Shown: positions 7,272-14,220 of the stretch, one piece after another
How the letters are laid out: each line of letters begins with the position of its first letter
Position numbering within the stretch: position 1 is the stretch's first letter
Origin: Gammaproteobacteria bacterium 39-13
GTDB taxonomy: Bacteria > Pseudomonadota > Gammaproteobacteria > Berkiellales > Berkiellaceae
Reading direction: 5' to 3'
Assembly (NCBI GenBank): GCA_001898235.1
Contig: MKTN01000068.1
Span: forward strand, 1 to 34,168
Length of the DNA: 34,168 nucleotides
The notes under the pieces: generated by a model
What the model saw: the letters and a program-made list of their open reading frames with translations, nothing else
Database searches by the model: none
Told to the model about the DNA's origin: nothing
Translations under genes and position numbers: made by a program

Positions 7272-8789
7272 TCACTGCTGAGGATTAATTTTTTTTTCCT
7301 TTGTAATATGCACTTCACTTTTGTGTTGATTTTCTAAAAATGATGTTTTGTTTTCTGATTTCAGTTTAAGAGCATTTAAAAGAAAAGAGAATTTTGATTT
7401 TTTTTCAGTAACAGGTTGACCTGCATTCTCAGCGGATGCAGTTGCAAAATTACCTGCATTTAATTTAAGGATCTTCTTTTTGAAATCTTGATCAAAAATA
7501 ATGACTAAACCACTTGGTTCATGTAAAGCTTCTTCTATCGCTTCCTTTTTCTTGTTAGGATCGCTAATACTGTTTAAGTAGCTTATAAAATGTTTTTGGA
7601 TCTCACTTTTTTTCTTTTTTATACTTTTAAGATCTTTTTCACTAAGTCTGCTTATGTGTTCAATTGAAGATAAAACGGCGATAATGTTTTCCCACTTTTT
7701 TTCCTGTATTTCAATTGATAACTGTGTTTTTCCTTGTGTATTTGTTAATTTTAAATTTGCCCCATGCTTAACCAGGATCCTAATGCATTCAACATGATTA
7801 TCAATTAATCCTATTTCTAGAGCAGTTTTACCCGTATCGATGATTCTAGTATCGAGATCATAAAAATGGATATTATTTTCCAAGGCGCTTAAATTGTTGT
7901 ATGCTACAGCTAGATGAATCAGCGTGATCCCGCGGTTAACAACATTTTCTCTTGGCGGATTAAGAGAAGAAAAATTTGATTTAATATTCGATAACTCGGG
8001 ATGATTTTCTACTACAAAAGCATTTATATTAGCAACGCTGTTAGCTTCTAATGACAGTGCTGCTTGGATTTCTTTGGCGATACATTCATGGTCAAATTTA
8101 AGGTTTTTGTTAATGGTTTCCTTTAAAGAAAGTGGATTTCCCTTATCATCTTTCTTATAAGCGAGCGAATCATCTAAATAGCTCCCCGGATTTATTAACA
8201 CCCACTTATTTTCATCGGCATCAAAACGTAATCCTATTCTATGTAATCCGCTGCTTAATGTGAAGACAACATCGCTTGCGTTTTCCGAAATGGTTTTTTT
8301 AAGTTCATCGAAGAAGTTTTGCAAGTTAGCATTAATGCAAGCAAGTGGTTCATTATAAACTTTGATAATAGCCTTATTTTCTAGTGCTTTAGAAGCAGTT
8401 GTTTTAGAGATGGTGTCCACATCGGTTTGCACAGGTCCTCCTGGAGGCGCATTAATAAAAAAATTTTCACCAGCATTTTTTGCTAGTTGATATAAGGCAA
8501 CACCATCGAAAAAAGGCCGCATTTCCAGAAGATGAATATCTTCATCATCTAGGGCCATTCCATGTTTTATTTTGTTTTCTGTTACTAATAATTTTTGTTC
8601 AATGTTATTTTCGTTGATTTTCCCTTTCTCAAAATCATCATTAATTTTATCTATTCTTGATAAAAACACGAATTCTTCATTTTCTCCACTAAAATAGGCT
8701 TGCACCCACATTTGGGTTAGGCCTGCGCACACACCTTTGTATTCAACTTTGTATCCTAATTTTTGCATTAGATTAATGATGGCGTGCAT
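7272..8789 (-). CDS. Ankyrin-repeat protein with possible papain-fold N-terminal domain
   Basis: The protein has 505 residues from the ATG at 8789. I prefer this to an upstream TTG at 8855, which lacks a ribosome binding site and adds an unlikely hydrophobic leader. The N-terminal half has VCAGLTQMW (C21), a later SGLHRIGLRF (H183) and WVLINPGS (N200). This Cys...His...Asn order resembles C58/YopT-like or other papain-fold domains of bacterial effectors, although overall similarity is not established. Residues about 282-376 contain two or three ankyrin repeats (GITLIHLAVAYNN, GKTALEIGLIDNH, VKHGANLKLTNTQGKT). A Lys-rich coiled region and a polar tail follow. There is no signal peptide. Ankyrin proteins of this kind are common type IV effectors in intracellular gammaproteobacteria; that role is inferred here. 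Confidence 0.75.
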   Translation of the reverse strand: MHAIINLMQKLGYKVEYKGVCAGLTQMWVQAYFSGENEEFVFLSRIDKINDDFEKGKINENNIEQKLLVTENKIKHGMALDDEDIHLLEMRPFFDGVALYQLAKNAGENFFINAPPGGPVQTDVDTISKTTASKALENKAIIKVYNEPLACINANLQNFFDELKKTISENASDVVFTLSSGLHRIGLRFDADENKWVLINPGSYLDDSLAYKKDDKGNPLSLKETINKNLKFDHECIAKEIQAALSLEANSVANINAFVVENHPELSNIKSNFSSLNPPRENVVNRGITLIHLAVAYNNLSALENNIHFYDLDTRIIDTGKTALEIGLIDNHVECIRILVKHGANLKLTNTQGKTQLSIEIQEKKWENIIAVLSSIEHISRLSEKDLKSIKKKKSEIQKHFISYLNSISDPNKKKEAIEEALHEPSGLVIIFDQDFKKKILKLNAGNFATASAENAGQPVTEKKSKFSFLLNALKLKSENKTSFLENQHKSEVHITKEKKINPQQ

Positions 8790-9207
8790 ATTCACGTTTC
8801 TTTTGTAACTTGTAATTGTTGAAGAAAGGACCAAATAGAGAAACTTATAGTTCAATGATGGAGTAAAAAAACAATTGTTGCTTAAAAATTGCTTTGATTA
8901 TATTGGATCGATATAAGAAGGTGGGTAAGAAAAATCGCGAATTTGGATATACCATGCTTTCCACGCAATGCAATTGCCATGGTTCAAGTGCTTAGATTAT
9001 CTGCATATAATTAAATAAACATCATTCTTGTCATTGTGAGCATTCGCGAAACAATCCCTGAGACGCAATAAGATATGGATTGCTTCGCGCGTTATGTGTC
9101 TCGCAATGATGAGGCTATATTCCAATCACTGCAAAATGACTTTCCATTTTTTTGATTTGAAGCAATTGCAATGAGTAGATATCACAAAGGCTTTTACCTA
9201 CAAAGAC
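8790..9207. other. Intergenic region carrying a dispersed repeat
   Basis: This 418-base gap lies between the ankyrin gene's ATG and the stop of the lipoprotein gene. Apart from the palindromic repeat at 9031-9109 it is AT-rich with short direct runs, and I see no RNA gene or supported ORF. The part next to 8789 should hold the ankyrin gene's promoter, but no clear consensus boxes are visible. Confidence 0.4.
9031..9109. repeat. Interspersed inverted repeat (TCATTGTGAG...CTCGCAATGA)
   Basis: The outer arms TCATTGTGAG (9031-9040) and CTCGCAATGA (9100-9109) are inverted with one mismatch. The inner arms GCGAAACAATCC (9046-9057) and GGATTGCTTCGC (9077-9088) are also inverted with one mismatch. 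Elements beginning with a TCATTGCGAG arm and containing a GAAGCAATCC block occur dispersed in many bacterial genomes, including intracellular ones. The arrangement looks like a small non-autonomous palindromic element. It codes for nothing. Confidence 0.7.
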
Positions 9208-9594
9208 TTAACCTAAAATGCCAAACTTGGTTTCACCCATCGAAGTTGAAAAGGCATGTTTTTTAACGAGATCATTTTCATCAAATAAAACGATAAGTTC
9301 TTTTGTTGTATCGTTGCTACCATGTGCAAATGTATTGGCAATAGGGACAAAGCTTAATGGGGTCGCTGCGCTTTTTTTATGTCTATAAGACCATTTTTCG
9401 CTACCATCTTGATTAAAATCTACATTGCTAGGATCCCCAAACTGAGCCCTAATATCTGCTTTAGTTGTTTTACCATTATTTATCATAGTGGCAACCTGCG
9501 CAGAATCTAGTGCACTAATAGAAGGATTTCCTGTGCTTGCGCATCCTGTTAGGAGGAGGGTAGTGAGAGATAAAAGTGCGATTTTTTTTTTCAT
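9208..9594 (-). CDS. SmpA/OmlA (BamE-like) family lipoprotein
   Basis: This 128-residue protein has a short signal sequence ending in the lipobox LLTGC, with C18 as the lipidated residue, so it should be an outer- or inner-membrane lipoprotein. After a short linker, residues about 33-65 read like the SmpA/OmlA fold (ATMINNGKTTKADIRAQFGDP ... GSEKWSYRH), in which a helix-helix segment ending in FGxP is followed by a WxY strand. BamE itself is part of the outer-membrane protein assembly complex, but many small paralogues with this fold are unrelated to Bam, and the sequence here does not decide. It appears monocistronic, with AAGAAGATAGG-like purine-rich sequence upstream of the ATG. Confidence 0.75.
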   Translation of the reverse strand: MKKKIALLSLTTLLLTGCASTGNPSISALDSAQVATMINNGKTTKADIRAQFGDPSNVDFNQDGSEKWSYRHKKSAATPLSFVPIANTFAHGSNDTTKELIVLFDENDLVKKHAFSTSMGETKFGILG

Positions 9595-9805
9595 TTGATA
9601 CCTATCTTCTTACTTTTTTGACAGCTTCTTAACTTAAGAGGCTAGCTTTGCAAAAGTTGGGCTAGAAAACGCGCCAAGTTTACTATAAGTACCTTGTCTT
9701 GCAAGACCTATTTTATGAAACAGCACTTTTTGATGAAAAAAGATTATAAAAAATCATTTGCAATGAATGATTTGCCTTCATTGTTATTTATTATTAAGGA
9801 AGTAT

Positions 9806-10036
9806 CTATTTTTTTTTGTTTTGATGTTGGGCGTTTTCTTTGCGCCTTCGCTCTAATTCTTCCTCATCTCTTTTGCTTCTTTCTGTCTGGACATGAGAAA
9901 ATGGAGCAGGGTTAATTTTTATTGCTCTCTGATTTTGTGGACTCTGCAGACGTCGTCGTTCCAATTCAGCTTCATCCCGTAAAACTCTTTCTGTTTGCAT
10001 AGCATAAATGCTTGCATTTTTGTCTTCATTATTCAT
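9806..10036 (-). CDS. Small charged protein with internal duplication
   Basis: This 76-residue, strongly charged and probably disordered or helical protein contains two copies of a roughly 24-residue unit: QTERVLRDEAELERRR (from about residue 14) and QTERSKRDEEELERRR (from about residue 50). Each is followed by a Gln/Asn-rich stretch. AAGGAG lies 6 bases upstream of the ATG, a strong ribosome binding site, which is the main reason to accept the gene. The antisense ORF at 9694-9915 lacks such a site. No signal peptide or membrane segment is present. It sits beside another small charged protein (10061-10249), and a third of like composition is encoded at 11063-11209. The function is unknown. 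Confidence 0.65.
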   Translation of the reverse strand: MNNEDKNASIYAMQTERVLRDEAELERRRLQSPQNQRAIKINPAPFSHVQTERSKRDEEELERRRKENAQHQNKKK

Positions 10037-10060
10037 ACTTTCTCCTTAATTTTGAAGGTT

Positions 10061-10249
10061 TTAGTGTGGACGATGTCCTACAGGATCTTTATCTTCTGAT
10101 TCCTTGCTTTTGTTTTTTCTAACTTTTTCTGCATTTTTGTTAATATTTTCGCGACTTGGGTTAATTTTTCCTGGTTTTTTTCTGGGATCAAATAATGGAT
10201 CGCCCGCCTTAGGTTGACGATCGGGACGATGTTGGTCAGCGTGTAACAT
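10061..10249 (-). CDS. Small basic, Pro/Lys-rich protein
   Basis: This 62-residue hydrophilic protein begins MLHADQHRPDRQPKAGD and continues with a Lys/Asn/Glu-rich stretch (residues about 25-55). It is preceded by GAGGAAAG 6-7 bases before the ATG, which favours this frame over the overlapping 61-residue frame starting at 10263, for which no ribosome binding site is visible. It lies 24 bases upstream of the 76-residue charged protein on the same strand, so the two may be cotranscribed. Composition predicts intrinsic disorder. No family is recognised. Confidence 0.5.
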   Translation of the reverse strand: MLHADQHRPDRQPKAGDPLFDPRKKPGKINPSRENINKNAEKVRKNKSKESEDKDPVGHRPH

Positions 10250-10321
10250 GACTCTTTCCTCATTTTACTAGGATAAGAATTTCAGTTTAATTTCATATTT
10301 TCACTTAAATCAATAAACATC

Positions 10322-10711
10322 TCATTGGTAAGTACCATTATTTGTCGTAGTATCACGTGAATTAAGAAAATCTTGCTGTTCCCTCTTTACTGTAGGCGGA
10401 GTTGTGGGCGCATTCGCTGAAGAATGAGGACGATTTCGAGGATTGTTATCTGTATTGGTTATTATTTGCCCTTCACTCTCATGTGAGGGTTGACGTAAGT
10501 TTGAAGAACCATAGGTCCGAATACCATTGGGATTTGCACCACCATATTGCGCACCAGGGTTATCGCTAGAACTAGGATTGTTGTTAGACTTAGGGCTAAC
10601 TTCAGCTGTGCTGGCAGGGCCAAGAACCGCTGCATTAGGATCAACTTTTGCCGCATAAAGGTTGAATGAAGTTAAAATAAGAATAAACAATGCCATATTT
10701 CTAATGAGCAT
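10322..10711 (-). CDS. Exported Asn/Pro/Ser-rich low-complexity protein
   Basis: This 129-residue protein has a signal peptide (RNMALFILILTSFNLYA, cleavage near residue 20), after which the sequence is Asn/Pro/Ser/Thr-rich (for example NNNPSSSDNPG and NAPTTPPTVK) with no cysteines and few hydrophobic residues. It should be exported and largely unstructured. AGGAG lies 6 bases before the ATG. It is the first of three minus-strand small genes (10711 to 9806), separated from the next by 72 bases, and may share their promoter. An overlapping 64-residue frame (10462-10656) is a shadow. The function is unknown. Confidence 0.65.
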   Translation of the reverse strand: MLIRNMALFILILTSFNLYAAKVDPNAAVLGPASTAEVSPKSNNNPSSSDNPGAQYGGANPNGIRTYGSSNLRQPSHESEGQIITNTDNNPRNRPHSSANAPTTPPTVKREQQDFLNSRDTTTNNGTYQ

Positions 10712-11062
10712 AATTACTCCTATCTACACCCACAGTTCATACCCATATTTTAGATTAATACAAAGTCAGTAAAACAAGAATATTTGCACAGAGGTCAATC
10801 GTGTATCTTCAAATACAAAGATAAATTCTAAGTAGTAAGTGGAAAAATCAAGAAACTACGAATTAGCCGTCTCTGGCTATAAATTAGAATATTTTGCAAT
10901 GAATAAAGCAAAAATAAGTGAATGCTTATTTTTGTCGTGAGCTTCATTATATGCACGCTTTATTTAATATTTAAAATTGTTGAAAATTTTAGTCTATCCT
11001 TTAGGTGTGTTTTTAGTTTTTCTAAAAGCTATTTTGTTTGATAGTCTTATGGAGGAATTTTT
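10712..11062. other. Divergent intergenic region with two hairpins
   Basis: This 351-base gap lies between divergent small genes. It contains TAGCC/GGCTA (10864-10879, 6-base loop) and, 29 bases on, a perfect 10-bp AT-rich hairpin CAAAAATAAG/CTTATTTTTG (10909-10934, 6-base loop). The two hairpins in series could belong to a small RNA, a leader or a terminator. GGAGG at 11051-11055 is the ribosome binding site of the 48-residue protein. No other ORF is supported. Confidence 0.4.
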
Positions 11063-11209
11063 ATGTCTAATGATCCTAAAAAAGAACAGCAAGAACGCGA
11101 GCGTCGTGAAAGAGAACAAAAGATGCGTCAAAATCCTGAACAACAACGTTCAGGCCAAAAAGATGCCAATCAAGGTAAAAAAGATCCTTCAGATCGTAAT
11201 CGTCCTTAA
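11063..11209 (+). CDS. 48-residue highly charged small protein
   Basis: ATG at 11063 follows GGAGG by 7 bases and opens a 48-codon frame ending at TAA 11207-11209. The product starts MSNDPKKEQQERERREREQ and continues with Gln/Asn/Lys/Asp-rich sequence ending DPSDRNRP. It has no hydrophobic core, so it is probably disordered or a single charged helix. A strong terminator follows within 7 bases, which supports a real, monocistronic small gene. The composition resembles the 76- and 62-residue charged proteins across the divergent gap. The longer frame at 10977-11216 that overlaps it has no ribosome binding site and is rejected. The function is unknown. Confidence 0.65.
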   Translation: MSNDPKKEQQERERREREQKMRQNPEQQRSGQKDANQGKKDPSDRNRP

Positions 11210-11215
11210 TCGCTG

Positions 11216-11252
11216 AATAGTGGAGGGAATGATCCCTTCACTATTTTCTTTT
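11216..11252 (+). terminator. Rho-independent terminator of the 48-aa gene
   Basis: AATAGTGGAGGGA (11216-11228) pairs with TCCCTTCACTATT (11233-11245), with one mismatch and a 4-base loop, followed by TTTCTTTT. It directly follows the stop codon at 11209. Confidence 0.8.
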
Positions 11253-11376
11253 ATGCTCTATGTATCCCTTCAAACTTGAGTAAAAATAACTCATCTACTA
11301 GGTCAACTCATTGAATCAGCTCTTTTATCTTAGATACAAAAGAGGTATTATTCTCTTAAAAAAATGGGAGTATAAT

Positions 11377-11640
11377 ATGGCACAACCTCAATTGACACTT
11401 TATATCGGCGGCAGCTGCCCATATTGCGCACGTGTTACAGATTATCTACAAAAAAATCCAATGAAAATTGAGATCAAAGATGTCTGGTCTGATGAAAGCG
11501 CAAACAAAGAATTTCTAGCATTAACTGGAGGACGCACTCAGGTGCCTTGTTTGAAAATTAACGATAGTTTTATGCATGAATCTTTAGATATCATAGAAAA
11601 ATTAAAAGAAATTCAACAGGCAGATATTCAAAAAGAATGA
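11377..11640 (+). CDS. Glutaredoxin
   Basis: This 87-residue protein has the thioredoxin fold of small dithiol glutaredoxins, which use glutathione to reduce protein disulfides in the cytoplasm. The active site is CPYC (C14, C17) after the first strand TLYIGGS. The cis-proline segment is TQVPC, and the C-terminal helix starts HESLDIIEKL. The length is typical. I start at the ATG at 11377, which is preceded by GGGAG with 7 bases between; the in-frame ATG at 11311 adds 22 residues that do not belong to the fold. The motif TQVPCL carries an extra Cys next to the cis-Pro, where family members usually have hydrophobic or polar residues. It is followed by a strong bidirectional terminator. Confidence 0.9.
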   Translation: MAQPQLTLYIGGSCPYCARVTDYLQKNPMKIEIKDVWSDESANKEFLALTGGRTQVPCLKINDSFMHESLDIIEKLKEIQQADIQKE

Positions 11641-11666
11641 TGACTGTGGTCATTTCAAGTTGTATA

Positions 11667-11695
11667 ACAAGGGGCAAAAAATGCCCCTTGTTTTT
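11667..11695. terminator. Bidirectional terminator between convergent genes
   Basis: A perfect 10-bp stem ACAAGGGGCA (11667-11676) / TGCCCCTTGT (11682-11691) has a 5-base A loop and is followed by TTTTT on the plus strand. It can end the glutaredoxin transcript and, more weakly, the minus-strand gene that stops at 11694. Confidence 0.85.
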
Positions 11696-12122
11696 AACAT
11701 ATTCTACATAAGGATTTATTTTCTTGTATTTTCTCTTGAGTTTCTTCTAATGTGGAAGTTTCTCTTTTAGATGGTGTTTGGCAATGTTTTAGATAGGCTC
11801 CAGCCCCAACAACAATTTGTTTTACAGTTCCACCCGTTATATAATTTCCTGTCACTCCGCCAATAAAACCCCCTCCCAAAGCAGCCCCTGGGATAATAGC
11901 CATCAAAGATAATAATTGATATTCGTCTAAATTGCTGAAAAGAACAGTATAAAGCCAAGCGAACGTAGCAGGAAGTGTTGACATCGCTGCACCCAAACAT
12001 GCCCCGTAAATAGTAAATTGAGTGCTTTTGGCTATAGGATCTGTTTCGGATATTTCATTTTCATCAATTTCTACTGATAGATCAGTTTCCATATCGGTTG
12101 CTGGAGCGACGCTTTTTTTCAT
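11694..12122 (-). CDS. Gly-rich two-helix membrane protein
   Basis: This 142-residue protein has an acidic N-terminus (about residues 10-30), a first hydrophobic segment at about 37-62 (YGACLGAAMSTLPATFAWLY), and a second Gly-rich hydrophobic segment at about 70-100 (IIPGAALGGGFIGGVTGNY) with glycine-zipper spacing. A charged C-terminus ends in KSLCRIC. AAGGA lies 9 bases before the ATG. The glycine-zipper helices suggest a membrane-inserted protein that self-associates. No family is recognised. There is no leader of the double-Gly type, so it is not an obvious bacteriocin, although its composition is similar. Confidence 0.65.
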   Translation of the reverse strand: MKKSVAPATDMETDLSVEIDENEISETDPIAKSTQFTIYGACLGAAMSTLPATFAWLYTVLFSNLDEYQLLSLMAIIPGAALGGGFIGGVTGNYITGGTVKQIVVGAGAYLKHCQTPSKRETSTLEETQEKIQENKSLCRIC

Positions 12123-12504
12123 TTGTTTTTCCTTAGATTAATTATCGAAATTGAATAGGTCATTAAACTTATTCAAATGAGCTTAAGTGCAGCGAGAAAT
12201 AAGGAATGGTAATCAGGAATACCCAGCAAATTTTTGAATGAAAGGATGAAAGTTACAAAATGAAGAACATGATCTCATACACAATATTGCTGCATGAAAC
12301 GTAATGCATTTTAAGTCTTTTATCTTTTGAATAAAATACATATAGTTTTTAAGTTCTGAACGTTTGTGCTGCGAAGTCTAATATATTTTTTAATGAAAAT
12401 AAAAAAATTCTCTCATTTTTGTAAGAAAGATAGTTTACTGCATGGTAAAACCTTGCTTATGTATTCTTAATTGTAGAGAAATAGCTTTTTAAATGATAAT
12501 TAAG
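12123..12504. other. AT-rich gap without visible features
   Basis: This 382-base region lies between two minus-strand genes. It is strongly AT-rich. I see no supported ORF, no RNA gene, no clear terminator and no repeat. The 12123-12200 part presumably holds the promoter of the Gly-rich membrane protein gene. Confidence 0.4.
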
Positions 12505-13719
12505 TCATTTCTTTATTGGAAGGAATGGTTTTGATGGTATAAAAAGTAAACTCAACAGCGCTATGAGTGTAAATATTATACCAGCGAAGAAAGTAACAGC
12601 TGAACCGTATTGATCCCACAAGATGCCAGCAAGGATGCTAGCAATTAGCATAACAATGCCACAAATAAAATTATAAATACCATAAGCAGTCCCACGCAAT
12701 GCGGGTGGCGATGTATCGGTGATCATCGTTGTCAGTGTTCCTTGAGAAAAAGCCAGATATAAACCCCATAAAACAGTACCTAATAATAGCATAAAAAGAT
12801 TGTTGCCGATCCCTAAAATAATATCTGCAGCAATTAGAAAAAACATCCCAATTATCAGTACCGTCTTTCTATTGATATTGTCTGAAAGCACTCCTGAAGG
12901 ATAAGCTCCTAGCGCATAAACGATATTCATTACAATCAATATTACAGGGATAAAGGCAAATGAAAGCCCTATTTCTTGCGCTTTTAATATAAGAAAAGCT
13001 TCACTAAAGCGTGCGAGGGTAAATAAACCCGACATCATTACAAGTTTCCAATAAGTAGCTCCTATCTGACTGATACTACGTATTTGTATTTTAACGCCTG
13101 TTTGTTCAGGGTGGTGAGCAGGTGGCTCTTTTACGCCGAATGCCAAGATGGCAACAGACATAAAAGCGGGGATAACAGCTAGCCAAAGCACATTACGAAT
13201 ATTGCCAGAAAATAACAACATCCCGCCAATAGCTAAAAGAGGGCCTAAGATTGCCCCTACCGTATCTAGTGATTGTCTTAATCCAAAGCAAGTACCTCTT
13301 ATTTCTTGGGCTGCAATATCGCTTATCATCGCATCACGAGGTGCACCACGGATCCCTTTTCCGATGCGATCAATAAAGCGAGCCATTAAGGTTACATTAA
13401 CGGTATTTGCCAAAGGAAAAAGAGGTTTTGTGAGTGCTGCTAGACCATAGCCAATGACAACAAGTAATTTTCTTTTACCGAAATAATCACTTAGTGTTCC
13501 AGAAAATATTTTAACAATATTAGCCGTAGCTTCTGCAATACCCTCTACAAGGCCGACTGCAGCGATACTAGTACCCAGTGTAGACACCATGAAAATAGGC
13601 AATAAACTGTGGATGAGCTCTGAGGATAGATCCATAAACATGCTAACAATCCCAAGCGCCCATATACTGCGAGGAACGGCAGCAAGTCTTGATAAGTAAA
13701 TGGTTTTTAGTTTCTGCAT
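12505..13719 (-). CDS. MFS transporter
   Basis: This 404-residue inner-membrane protein has about twelve hydrophobic segments. Motif A of the major facilitator superfamily is visible between helices 2 and 3 (GTLSDYFGKRK, residues 74-84). A family-specific loop RFIDRIGKGIRGAPRDAM follows at 114-130, and a motif C-like LDTVGAILGP at 151-160. The symmetrical loop in the second half reads SGVLSDNINRKTVL. This subgroup is common in bacteria as putative drug or metabolite exporters, but the substrate cannot be read from sequence. It appears monocistronic. The next gene is divergent, 500 bases away. Confidence 0.85.
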   Translation of the reverse strand: MQKLKTIYLSRLAAVPRSIWALGIVSMFMDLSSELIHSLLPIFMVSTLGTSIAAVGLVEGIAEATANIVKIFSGTLSDYFGKRKLLVVIGYGLAALTKPLFPLANTVNVTLMARFIDRIGKGIRGAPRDAMISDIAAQEIRGTCFGLRQSLDTVGAILGPLLAIGGMLLFSGNIRNVLWLAVIPAFMSVAILAFGVKEPPAHHPEQTGVKIQIRSISQIGATYWKLVMMSGLFTLARFSEAFLILKAQEIGLSFAFIPVILIVMNIVYALGAYPSGVLSDNINRKTVLIIGMFFLIAADIILGIGNNLFMLLLGTVLWGLYLAFSQGTLTTMITDTSPPALRGTAYGIYNFICGIVMLIASILAGILWDQYGSAVTFFAGIIFTLIALLSLLFIPSKPFLPIKK

Positions 13720-14220
13720 CGATATTTCGATAGCTTAAGAACTCGACAATCTATTTTATGTTTATCGGTTATGCATTGAATTTATTATAGTCTTATTACT
13801 GTGTTTTGCATCAGTCATAAATGAATAAATAATTTTCAAAGCCTGACAAAATTTTTTCTTAATTGATAGGAATTGAAATGCTAGATTACTATTTAGTACA
13901 TTATTTTATGAGAATAAGTGAATTAATATTCATGGTGTTTACGTATATTAATTTGGTAAAAATAGCTCAAGTCTTAATCGCTAAAATATTGCAAGAATCT
14001 TGACAAGTATGTTGTTGTTAAGTAACCTGCCGGATTCTTCAGTGGTGCGATATGACACTTCTAACGATGACAATCTTTCTTTTCTTTAAAGAAAAATTCC
14101 AAACTTATTCTCCGGTTCAAAAATTTGCTGGTTATTCCTGAAAACGAACGCTTTATTGCTCTTTCTAATACATGCTCATTGCTTGAGTGATGTCATTTAT
14201 TCCATTAAAGGGGATGATCA
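13720..14220. other. Divergent intergenic region
   Basis: This 501-base AT-rich gap lies between the MFS gene (minus) and the winged-helix protein (plus). It must contain promoters for both. A TTGACA hexamer lies at 14000-14005, but the sequence 17 bases on (TAACCT) is a poor -10. AAGGGG 8 bases before 14221 is the ribosome binding site. No ORF or RNA gene is supported. Confidence 0.35.

Noticed and set aside
8790-8855. TTG-started extension of the ankyrin protein
   Set aside because: The extra 22 residues have no ribosome binding site. The ATG at 8789 starts right at the domain.
9694-9915. 73-codon plus-strand frame
   Set aside because: It has no ribosome binding site and is antisense to the 76-aa gene, which has a strong AAGGAG and a duplicated, protein-like sequence.
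10078-10263. 61-codon frame overlapping the 62-aa charged protein
   Set aside because: No ribosome binding site precedes it; the overlapping frame starting at 10249 has GAGGAAAG at proper spacing.
10977-11216. 79-codon frame covering the 48-aa gene
   Set aside because: It has no ribosome binding site and a start in AT-rich non-coding sequence; the frame from 11063 has GGAGG seven bases upstream and ends just before a terminator.
14000-14028. TTGACA promoter upstream of the winged-helix protein gene
   Set aside because: The -35 is perfect but the hexamer 17 bases on (TAACCT) is too far from a -10 consensus, and the distance to the gene is about 190 bases.
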